Position numbers and translations under genes: made by a program
Notes under the pieces: generated by a model
Seen by the model: only the letters and a program-made list of their open reading frames with translations
Databases searched by the model: none
What the model was told of the DNA's origin: nothing
Shown: positions 28,106 to 36,142 of the stretch, one piece after another
Layout of the letters: each line of letters begins with the position of its first letter
Numbering within the stretch: position 1 is the first letter of the stretch
Assembly (NCBI RefSeq): GCF_000568405.1
Contig: NZ_ARZY01000007.1
Location: 62,001-126,000 of the forward strand
Length of the DNA: 64,000 bases
Direction of reading: 5' to 3'
From: Catenovulum agarivorans DS-2
GTDB taxonomy: Bacteria > Pseudomonadota > Gammaproteobacteria > Enterobacterales > Alteromonadaceae

Positions 28106-28663
28106 TTATGCGTGTCCAACTTGGTTGCTAATTTGCCATGTGGCTATGCCGAGCACTTCGGCAGCGCGTTGCCAGCGTAAATGAATTGGCGTTGAATATA
28201 TCAGCTCTGCATCAGCAGGTATGGTCAACCAGGCATTATCTAAAAGTTCTTGTTCTAATTGGCCTTTTTCCCAGCCTGCGTAACCAAGACAAATCATATA
28301 ATCATCTGGCTGGTGTTCTGTGCCAATTGACTCTAACAAATCTCTTGACGTTGTTATCATGATATCTGGGGCGAGTTGCATTGAGCTTTGCCATTGCGCT
28401 TGAGGTTTATGTAACACAAAACCTCGTTCAGGACTGACGGGACCACCAGCATAAACAGGGATATCGCCGTTAATTTGTTTGTTATCTAGCGGAACTTTAA
28501 TTTGATTGAGTAAATCAGTGACTCTCATCTCGAGTGGTTGGTTTATAACAATCCCCATAGCACCATTTTCGTTGTGCTCACAAATATAAGTGACACTGCG
28601 TTCAAAGTATCCATCTTCAAGTGATGGCATCGCAATTAGGATTTGGTTCTGCAGGTTTTTCAT
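28106..28663 (-). CDS. yqgE: YqgE/AlgH family protein
   Basis: A 185-residue DUF179 (YqgE/AlgH) protein; biochemical function is not established. Recognisable runs are QILIAMPSLEDGYFERSVTY, CEHNENGAMGIVINQPL, YAGGPVSPERGFVLH and GYAGWEKGQLEQELLDNAWL. I prefer the ATG at 28663 (MKNLQN), which has an AAGAG site upstream, to the GTG at 28669. It precedes ruvX, as in E. coli. Confidence 0.92.
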   Translation of the reverse strand: MKNLQNQILIAMPSLEDGYFERSVTYICEHNENGAMGIVINQPLEMRVTDLLNQIKVPLDNKQINGDIPVYAGGPVSPERGFVLHKPQAQWQSSMQLAPDIMITTSRDLLESIGTEHQPDDYMICLGYAGWEKGQLEQELLDNAWLTIPADAELIYSTPIHLRWQRAAEVLGIATWQISNQVGHA

Positions 28664-28748
28664 TTCCACTCTTATAGTTAACGTTGAAAGAAATCTCCTT
28701 AATTATGGTCGATGATCAGAAATTTTGCAGCACCCTCAACTAGAAAAA

Positions 28749-29666
28749 TTATTTGATTGGTGTTACGTCTGTTAAGTTTGTCAAACTTGTTCGTTGGCTA
28801 ATTTCGAAAAATGACTTGATATAGCCTAAGTTTTTTTGTCTTTGTTTGACCGCAGCAAATAATTTACTGGTTAGACCTTGTTGGCCAATTTTTACCGTTT
28901 CGACTAATCCCTGTTGTTGATATTCGGTGACGGCCCAAGACGGTAAAACAGCAACTCCTAAATTTGCAGTGACCATTTGTAAAATCATTAGAGTTTGGTC
29001 GACTTTTTTAACGTGTTTAGGTTGGCAGTTTGCTGGGTGCAAAACATATTTGTATATGTCTAACCGAGCGGGTTCAACTGGGTAGGTTAATAATGTCTGT
29101 TGGGTTAAGTCAGTAGCATCAATGTAAGATTTATTTGCTAATGGGTGATCCGGTGCGGTGACCAATACCATTTCAAAGCTAAATAAAGGCTCAAAGTAAA
29201 ACTCATCAGACTCAAAGGTATCAGCTGTTATAACTAAATCAAGTTCACCTTCGGTTAAACCTGGTAGTGCGTCAAACATATATTCATTGTTGAATGACAG
29301 TTCTATCATTGGCCAACGTTTGTGAAATTGGCTAATGGCTGGCATTAACCACTGAAAACAACTATGACATTCAATCGCTAAACGCAGTTGCCCTTTGCTT
29401 TGGGTACGCAAGTCTTGTATACGGGTTTCTGTATCTTGCACCAATGGCAAAATTTGTTCTGCCAGTTGCAGAATCAGTTCGCCTTCTGGGGTAAATTTTA
29501 CAGGTTGAGTTTTGCGAACATATATTGGATGACGGATACGTGCTTCTAACTCTTTAAGTTGATGAGAAAGGGCGGAGCTAGTGGTATGCAGCCAATTTGC
29601 CGCTTTTGCGAGAGAGCCTGTATGAGCAAGCGCACGAATGGTCTTTAAATGTTTTATTTCTAACAT
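28749..29666 (-). CDS. metR: LysR-type methionine biosynthesis regulator MetR
   Basis: A 305-residue LysR-family activator; in E. coli MetR uses homocysteine as co-inducer for metE and other genes. The N-terminus IKHLKTIRALAHTGSLAKAA with TTSSALSHQLKELEARI is the DNA-binding domain. The effector domain starts with LRLAIECHSCFQWLMPAI and later has GELDLVITAD, both characteristic of MetR. No met structural gene is adjacent. It is 72 bp after the double-receiver gene and 79 bp or more before yqgE, probably with its own promoter. Confidence 0.88.
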   Translation of the reverse strand: MLEIKHLKTIRALAHTGSLAKAANWLHTTSSALSHQLKELEARIRHPIYVRKTQPVKFTPEGELILQLAEQILPLVQDTETRIQDLRTQSKGQLRLAIECHSCFQWLMPAISQFHKRWPMIELSFNNEYMFDALPGLTEGELDLVITADTFESDEFYFEPLFSFEMVLVTAPDHPLANKSYIDATDLTQQTLLTYPVEPARLDIYKYVLHPANCQPKHVKKVDQTLMILQMVTANLGVAVLPSWAVTEYQQQGLVETVKIGQQGLTSKLFAAVKQRQKNLGYIKSFFEISQRTSLTNLTDVTPIK

Positions 29667-29738
29667 GAATTTAATTCAACAAAATAGAAGCGGTATTGCG
29701 ATATTTTCATTGTAAAGCGCGCATAGCCAGATGCAATA

Positions 29739-31067
29739 TCATGCACCTTCTTTTTTCGCGCGCATTTCTTTTTTACTTAGTGCTTCTTCGACTGCTTCGA
29801 TGATTTTTTCTTTGCTAGATGGTTTCATTATGTAGCCATTGATGCCCGATGATACCCACTTCATCACCAAGTCTTTGTTTTTGTTGCCAGTTAACGCCAA
29901 AATGGGCAAATCTTTTTTACCCATACGTTTTCTAAATTGTTTAGTCGCGTTTAAGCCATCTAGCTCAGGCATAAATAAATCCATTAGAATTAGATCAAAC
30001 TTAATTTTGGCGGATGTTTTTATTGCTTCCATGCCATTACCAGCTTCGACGACTTCGTATCCACCCCCGGTTAGAATCTTTTTGATCATGTCTCGGTAGA
30101 TATGATTGTCTTCAACGACTAGAATTTTTTTCGGTTTAGGTTTTTCGACGGATTCGACAGCGCCTTCATCACCTAACAAAATGTCCTCGTTTAATAGGGC
30201 TTGCTCCGCGAGTAAACGTGCAGCCTCTTCATCTTGTTGCTCGGCTGCTTGCTCTAATAGTGCATCCGACGGCGGGGAATCCGATTCTGCTTCTAGTGCT
30301 GTTTCATCCTCCATTGGGATATCTTTAATGAATTTGCATTCTGGCGTGACAGACTTTTTCAACGCTTTGTTATGCACTTGATTAGACTTTTTCTGTTTGG
30401 TGAGGTTTTCGATAAAAGCTTGTAAACTTTTATGTACTTCATCTTCGATTTGTGAAATGAGTGGCGATAATACTTCGGTTACATCTTCACCGCCACCAGT
30501 ACCTGTGTTAACTAAAGCAGTACGACAGTTTTTAATACTATTTTGAATACTGTCCTGAAAACTATTGGCTTCGTCGATGAGCTCATCGATGTCGGTATCC
30601 AGCGCATTAATATAGCTATCGTTTAAGGTGGTTGCTTCTTGTTGTATATCTAACATTTTTGTTAGATTGTTAAGAATAGATTTTAATCTAAATTTTTCAT
30701 ATATAGGGCGAGAAACAAAATAGTCGTAAAATGTACCTTTTGCACATACGGCGTACGCTAAACCAGCTTCTTTGTTGCCGCACAAAAGTACAACCTGGTG
30801 AGGGTAGGTTAGTAGGTTATGTTCTTTGACTAAGCTGACATAAAAAGCGATGCTTTCTTTTACTGAGTTGAGCTCTAGTAATAATATTTTTGGCTGAAAT
30901 TCTTTAATTGCCTCAATCGCTTTTTCACCTTCTTTAAAAGCTCTAAAATCTTCCATATGTTGCGAGACGATGACCGCCGCACCACTTTCTAAATCAACAG
31001 AATGAATGAGTAATATTTGTGGGTGTCGGCTTGCCAATGCACTTTTGACCGAGCTTTTGCCTGCCAT
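29739..31067 (-). CDS. Double-receiver response regulator with a degenerate first receiver
   Basis: The 442-residue cytoplasmic protein has no DNA-binding or enzymatic output domain. Residues 15-135 resemble a receiver, but the phospho-acceptor position holds Glu65 (ILLLELN) instead of Asp. A helical, acidic linker follows (about 140-310, with a stretch EQAAEQQDEEAARLLAEQ). Residues 313-435 are a complete receiver: ILVVEDNHIY, Asp363 in LILMDLFMPELDG, Thr in ALTGNK, Lys in YIMKPS. Its ATG directly abuts the stop codon of the Hpt gene, so it is the likely phosphate sink of the kinase-Hpt pair upstream. Confidence 0.85.
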   Translation of the reverse strand: MAGKSSVKSALASRHPQILLIHSVDLESGAAVIVSQHMEDFRAFKEGEKAIEAIKEFQPKILLLELNSVKESIAFYVSLVKEHNLLTYPHQVVLLCGNKEAGLAYAVCAKGTFYDYFVSRPIYEKFRLKSILNNLTKMLDIQQEATTLNDSYINALDTDIDELIDEANSFQDSIQNSIKNCRTALVNTGTGGGEDVTEVLSPLISQIEDEVHKSLQAFIENLTKQKKSNQVHNKALKKSVTPECKFIKDIPMEDETALEAESDSPPSDALLEQAAEQQDEEAARLLAEQALLNEDILLGDEGAVESVEKPKPKKILVVEDNHIYRDMIKKILTGGGYEVVEAGNGMEAIKTSAKIKFDLILMDLFMPELDGLNATKQFRKRMGKKDLPILALTGNKNKDLVMKWVSSGINGYIMKPSSKEKIIEAVEEALSKKEMRAKKEGA

Positions 31068-31400
31068 TTACCTAAACTCCTTTTTTAAATCTCGTATATC
31101 TGTTTGCAGCTGAGTGATATGCTGTTTTAGTTCAGCTCTTTGTTCGGCAAGGGCGCTATCTTCTATCGCTTGTAGTCGATTAGCACAGCGCAGAGCGCCC
31201 ACTGCTTTGGCTGAGGTTTTTAAATAATGCGCCGCTTCTTTGACAGCTGTTTTGTCATTTTTATTAAAGGCGGCGGCAATTTCGCGCAAACTAGGCACAC
31301 ATTGTTTTAAGAATTCAGATTTATACTCTTGAATACTTTGCTGGTCATCGCCGATTAAACTGGTGAGCACGTTTGGATCATATACAGGTACATCACTCAT
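31068..31400 (-). CDS. Histidine phosphotransfer (Hpt) domain protein
   Basis: Single-domain phosphotransfer protein of 110 residues with the active His at about residue 58 in AAHYLKTSAKAVGALR, the Hpt signature HxLKxxA. The ATG at 31400 (MSDVPVYD) is taken as start because GGAGA sits seven bases upstream; an earlier in-frame ATG at 31415 lies further inside the kinase gene and lacks a site. It overlaps the kinase gene by 8 bp and its stop is directly followed by the double-receiver gene, giving a kinase-Hpt-receiver cassette. Confidence 0.88.
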   Translation of the reverse strand: MSDVPVYDPNVLTSLIGDDQQSIQEYKSEFLKQCVPSLREIAAAFNKNDKTAVKEAAHYLKTSAKAVGALRCANRLQAIEDSALAEQRAELKQHITQLQTDIRDLKKEFR

Positions 31401-34143
31401 GCCATTTCTCCACAATTGCTTTTAATTTATGTGTTTCGATTGGTTTGGGTAAAAAGTCATTCATACCCGATTGAATACACTTCTCTTTATCGCCAGTCAT
31501 AGCTGCGCCTGTTATTGCAATTATAGGTGTAGTTTGCAAACCTTGCGATGTTTCATACTCTCGAATATTTTTGGCCATACTATAACCATCCATTACTGGC
31601 ATGTGACAATCCGTTAAAATGAGTTTATAGCTGTTTTGAGTAAATAGGTTTAAGCCATTGCGCCCATCGTGGGCCAAGTCTGCATTCAGGCCTAACACTG
31701 CTAATTGTTTTAGCAATAACTTTTGATTAAGTGGATTATCTTCAACCAATAGTATGCTGGCTTTTTCTGGTGCGGTAGAGTTTGTTGCTCTGTGATTTTC
31801 GGCTTGTGAAGATGAATCTGTACCCAAGTCGACACGCTCAAAAGCATAACGTGTCATTGGATCACTGGCGATTATTTTTAACTCTGGCCATGTTTTCCAT
31901 AACGGGGTTCTCAGTGTTCGAGGGCAGACCAATAAGATTTGAGCCGTGCAAAACTCTTGTAAAGCTTGATCTATATTTCGTTGAATATCGATAAGTTGAT
32001 GCGTTTGATTGGCTAATATCAGCACGATATCTGCTTGGGTTGCTTTATCGACTCTTTCTGCCCCAAGCTGTTCTAAACGCTCACTTATCCACGCCAGTTG
32101 ACTATCAGAGGCTGATAGGTTCTGCATATAGACTAGTTGACCAAACAACATAGAAACATCGGCCAGTTGTTCCGTTTCCCAAAGCGGCAAGCGAATGGTA
32201 AATTTCGAGTATTCGCCAACTTGGCTATCTACTTGTATTTGACCACCCATTAATTCGCATAAACGTCCACATATGGCTAATCCTAGACCTGTGCCACCGT
32301 ATTTTCGAGTGGTCGATGCTTCTGCTTGAGTAAAAGGTGAGAATAATTTATCTATGGTTTTGGCGGTCATGCCAATGCCATTATCTCGCACACTAAAAAT
32401 GACGGATTTTTGCGAGCTAAACGACTGGCTTTCATCAATTGATACCTGAATATGGACATGGCCAGCTTTCTGTTCGCCACCACAAAATTTAATTGCATTT
32501 GAAACAAAATTAATCAAAATTTGCCTCAGTCGCACTGGGTCTGTGTTGACCCAGTTGGGAATTGAATTGCTTTCTTCTACGGTTAGTTTGACGTTTTTAT
32601 TGTCGGCAATAGATAAAAACATATTAACTACATTATCTATGGTTTCAGAGATGGAGACATTGGTTGACTCCAATTGCATTTTACCCGCTTCAATTTTGTT
32701 GAGGTCTAAGATGTCATTCAAAATATCCACTAGATTTAGCGCAGAGGTTTTAGCAGTATGAATCAAATCAAGTTGTTCTGAATTGAGCTGTGAGCGTTCT
32801 ACTAAGTCGAGTGCACCAATGACACCATTCATTGGAGTGCGGATTTCATGGCTCATCATAGCTAAAAAATTCGATTTAGCGATACTACCTGATTCCGCTA
32901 AGTCTCTAGCTTTTATTAATTCTTTAGTGCGTTGTTTTACCGTACGTTCAAGTGCTTCATTGAGCTCTTTTATTTTTTGACTGGCAATGCGCTCTGCAGA
33001 ATTATCATGGCATATGCCGTCTATTCGTTTAACATTGCCCATAATATCTTTAGTGACATTGCCTTTAATGACAACAAAGTGAATCCCTAAGTCTCCTAGG
33101 TCAACTTTTACCTCACAATCAATATTGGCATTGCCATTGGTGGCGTTTCTAAACTGGTCTATCAGTTTTTTCTTATCGTCGTTTTGCACATTGTTGAGCA
33201 AGTCCGCTAACTTGCCTTGATATGTTGCACCTAAGTTCATTATCGCTGCGACATTACTATCCCAGGTCCACAGATCGTCTAAACTAGTGCCTGACCAAAC
33301 ACCGATACCGCTGGTCTCAAGTGCAAGCTTTTTGGTATTTTCTGACTCTAATATCGAGTTGAGCATTTCTTTTTGTTCAGTACATTCAAATACACTTCCG
33401 CACATTCTAAGTGGTAAACCTTGCTCATTAGATATAGATTCACCTCTAATTGTGTACCAGCGATAAGTTTTATTTAAGTCAGCAATACGGCAGTCAAAAT
33501 TGAGCCTGATGTTATGATATAGGTTGCCTAAAAACATTTGTTCAAATGTCACTTGGTCATCTGGATGTATGCGATTAAATACAGTACGCCAAGTCGTCTC
33601 GCGGAAACTGCGTAATGACAGGATATCTTTAGCGGTTTGTGAAAAAAACACAAATTGGTTGTCTAGAATGTGCTGGAAACAATCGCTTTCATCCATGACC
33701 CTAGGTTCGTCAATAAATCGAATGTCCCATACGCCAATTAATGTTGCATCGGCGGCTATTTGATAACTGTTGGTTAAATGCGTGGCTATTGCAATCGGTG
33801 ATGAGGTAAAACTGACACACAATATCGTCTGGCCATTGAGCTGGGTTGGGAAACAGCTAATGTCCCAAACACCGCACGTTGGGATTTCGGTTGGCGGTAA
33901 TACTGCATGGCGGGTAAACTGCCAACTCGCATGGCGTAGTTTCTCAAATGTTTCTTTACCAATTAAATGCAGTAAGATATTTTGTGATTTATTGGTTTTG
34001 CATAACTTTTCGAGCCTTTCTAACAGTTTGTCAGACTGAATGTCAGGCAGATCTGCAATTAGGCTACCATCTTGAGCAAATAGGAAATTGTAGTTTTCTT
34101 GTTGTTCAAAGTTATAGTTTGTTGCCAATATCATTTCAGACAT
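31393..34143 (-). CDS. Soluble hybrid sensor histidine kinase with PAS-like domains
   Basis: About 916 residues from the ATG at 34143 (MSEMILATNY); an in-frame TTG at 34233 would add 30 residues. No membrane segment is visible, so the sensor is cytoplasmic. The N-terminal 400 residues contain PAS-like folds (RIHPDDQVTFEQMF is a PAS_3 hallmark). Then come a coiled coil, HisKA with FLAMMSHEIRTPMNGVIGAL (His near residue 432), an N box (LINFVSNAIKFCGG), G boxes (SVRDNGIGM, KYGGTGLGLAICGRL), and a receiver with ILLVEDNPLNQKLL and LILTDCHMPVMDGY. It heads the kinase-Hpt-receiver operon and resembles the hybrid kinase at 36143. Confidence 0.9.
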   Translation of the reverse strand: MSEMILATNYNFEQQENYNFLFAQDGSLIADLPDIQSDKLLERLEKLCKTNKSQNILLHLIGKETFEKLRHASWQFTRHAVLPPTEIPTCGVWDISCFPTQLNGQTILCVSFTSSPIAIATHLTNSYQIAADATLIGVWDIRFIDEPRVMDESDCFQHILDNQFVFFSQTAKDILSLRSFRETTWRTVFNRIHPDDQVTFEQMFLGNLYHNIRLNFDCRIADLNKTYRWYTIRGESISNEQGLPLRMCGSVFECTEQKEMLNSILESENTKKLALETSGIGVWSGTSLDDLWTWDSNVAAIMNLGATYQGKLADLLNNVQNDDKKKLIDQFRNATNGNANIDCEVKVDLGDLGIHFVVIKGNVTKDIMGNVKRIDGICHDNSAERIASQKIKELNEALERTVKQRTKELIKARDLAESGSIAKSNFLAMMSHEIRTPMNGVIGALDLVERSQLNSEQLDLIHTAKTSALNLVDILNDILDLNKIEAGKMQLESTNVSISETIDNVVNMFLSIADNKNVKLTVEESNSIPNWVNTDPVRLRQILINFVSNAIKFCGGEQKAGHVHIQVSIDESQSFSSQKSVIFSVRDNGIGMTAKTIDKLFSPFTQAEASTTRKYGGTGLGLAICGRLCELMGGQIQVDSQVGEYSKFTIRLPLWETEQLADVSMLFGQLVYMQNLSASDSQLAWISERLEQLGAERVDKATQADIVLILANQTHQLIDIQRNIDQALQEFCTAQILLVCPRTLRTPLWKTWPELKIIASDPMTRYAFERVDLGTDSSSQAENHRATNSTAPEKASILLVEDNPLNQKLLLKQLAVLGLNADLAHDGRNGLNLFTQNSYKLILTDCHMPVMDGYSMAKNIREYETSQGLQTTPIIAITGAAMTGDKEKCIQSGMNDFLPKPIETHKLKAIVEKWHE

Positions 34144-34390
34144 GAATAAACATCTCAATAACCAGCGGAATCTGATTTGATCTCTGTTTGCAATTTCCTT
34201 AATGAATCGTGCCCAGTAGCTAGCTAAGCGCAAACGTCCTTAGTTTGCAGGGTTAAAGTACCTTAGGCTTAAGTGTAGTAGAGAAATATCAGACCGCAAC
34301 AACACTTTTTTACTTACGAAATTTGCTAAATATTAGATTATGTCAAACAATTAACGGGTCAATTTTTATCTATTAAGGTCTGGTTATGGT

Positions 34391-36112
34391 ATGAGGGTGC
34401 TGTTAGTTAATCATTTTTACCAACAAGCAAAAGCTCTGCTTGAACAGCTATCCTTTGACTTAAAAGATACTTCTATCGTGGTCGTGAATGACGGTGAGCA
34501 GGCTATTAACCATATGACCCGGACCCATTTTGATATCGTCATTTTGCCTTTAGTTTTACCCGATCTTGATATCTTAACCCTCGTTGATATGACTCAAAGT
34601 AAGCTTGCAGGAGGCACTGCATTTATAGCTGTGACTGAAAATGTTAGCGATAGTTTGATCAATAAATGTTTGACGCGTGGAATTGATGAAATAGTTAGTG
34701 CCGAGCAGCTGAACAAAACCCTATTGTACAAAGTGTATGCTAGAACTGTTTCTCGGCTAGGGTTATATCAAGCGTTAAATATGCAATCGCAAGATATTAA
34801 ACACGTAACCCGTACTGACAAATTGACAGGTTTAAAGAACCGCGATTTCTTTTTAACTTCGTTAAAAGCTTTGTTGCAGCGAGCTCATCGAGAACAAGTA
34901 AAAGCCAGTTTAATCTTAATTGACGTCGATAATTTTAAATCATGTAACGACTATTATGGCCATTATGTTGGTGACTTGTACTTACAAAAAGCAGCCAAGG
35001 AGTTGCTCAAGGTCTGCCGAGATGATGATTTAGTGTGTTATTTTGGTGGAGATGAATTTGCAATTCTAGCGAATGACCTTGATACAGGTACAGCTTTGTT
35101 TAACTTCGCGAATCGATTGCAAAAAGTTTTCTCTAGCCCAATTGAGTGTTTAGGGCACAAGCTTGAGTTAGGCGCAAGTATCGGTGTGGCGATGTTTCCC
35201 GACAGCGCTGCAGATGATAAAGAGCTGCTAAAAGCTGCTGAAATTGCAATGTATAAAGCCAAACAAGCGGGAAAAAATAAATTCTATTTTTACTCCAAGT
35301 TATTGCACGAGCAATTAGAAGAGCAGTTGGAGGTGGAAAACTCACTGTTGGACGGCATCAAAAACAATGAGTTTAGGCTGTTTTATCAACCACAATTAGC
35401 AGTGAATCCGACTCGAGTTGTAGGTGCTGAGGCGCTTATTCGTTGGTATCACCCCACTTTAGGGCTGTTGTCCCCCGACCGGTTTATTCCATTTGCCGAA
35501 ACATCAGGAAAAATTATTCAGTTAGGGCAATGGGTTATTCAACAAGCCTGTAGTCAATTAGTGTTATGGCGACGAAATAATGTGGTTTCGGAAGAGTTTC
35601 GGGTATCCATCAACATTTCTGCAGTGCAGCTAGCTGATGAAACTTTCACAGACCGGTTTTTTGATTGCTTGCGACAATTTTCATTGCCGCCAAATGTGAT
35701 TGAGCTAGAAATTGTGGAAAGTGTGTTAATTCACGATATGGAGCTTGTGCGTAATACGATTGCTGAATTAGTCGATGCGGGTGTTGGTTTTGCCGTTGAT
35801 GATTTTGGCACAGGTTACTCTTCTCTTGCTTATTTACGTGATTTGCCCGTGACCACATTAAAAGTGGATCGCTCTTTTGTAATTGGTTTACCGAGCGATG
35901 TGAAAGGTTGTAATCTGCTAAAAGCGCTTATTTCTATGGCATCTAGCCTAGAAATGAACGTTGTCGTCGAGGGTGTAGAAACACTAGAGCAGGCATCTCT
36001 ATGTGAGAAGTACAAGGCGCAAGTGTTGCAAGGCTATTATTTTTCTAAACCCATTGGTGATTTAACTGACTTTGAATCATTTTGCCGCAGTTTGCAAAAA
36101 TCAGAGCTATAA
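34391..36112 (+). CDS. GGDEF-EAL c-di-GMP enzyme with a degenerate receiver domain
   Basis: 573 residues in three parts. Residues 1-120 look like a receiver, but the phospho-acceptor is replaced by Pro53 (DIVILPLVLPDLD). The cyclase domain has intact GGDEF at 219-223 and an inhibitory-site RxxD at Arg210-Asp213. The phosphodiesterase domain has intact EAL at 347-349 and the further motifs DDFGTGYSSL, LKVDRSFV and VVEGVE. Both activities could be present. It is divergent from the hybrid kinase (247-bp shared region) and 30 bp before a second hybrid kinase, suggesting a joint circuit. Confidence 0.92.
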   Translation: MRVLLVNHFYQQAKALLEQLSFDLKDTSIVVVNDGEQAINHMTRTHFDIVILPLVLPDLDILTLVDMTQSKLAGGTAFIAVTENVSDSLINKCLTRGIDEIVSAEQLNKTLLYKVYARTVSRLGLYQALNMQSQDIKHVTRTDKLTGLKNRDFFLTSLKALLQRAHREQVKASLILIDVDNFKSCNDYYGHYVGDLYLQKAAKELLKVCRDDDLVCYFGGDEFAILANDLDTGTALFNFANRLQKVFSSPIECLGHKLELGASIGVAMFPDSAADDKELLKAAEIAMYKAKQAGKNKFYFYSKLLHEQLEEQLEVENSLLDGIKNNEFRLFYQPQLAVNPTRVVGAEALIRWYHPTLGLLSPDRFIPFAETSGKIIQLGQWVIQQACSQLVLWRRNNVVSEEFRVSINISAVQLADETFTDRFFDCLRQFSLPPNVIELEIVESVLIHDMELVRNTIAELVDAGVGFAVDDFGTGYSSLAYLRDLPVTTLKVDRSFVIGLPSDVKGCNLLKALISMASSLEMNVVVEGVETLEQASLCEKYKAQVLQGYYFSKPIGDLTDFESFCRSLQKSEL

Positions 36113-36142
36113 ATTTGTTATATATCTTAGGTTGTACAACTT

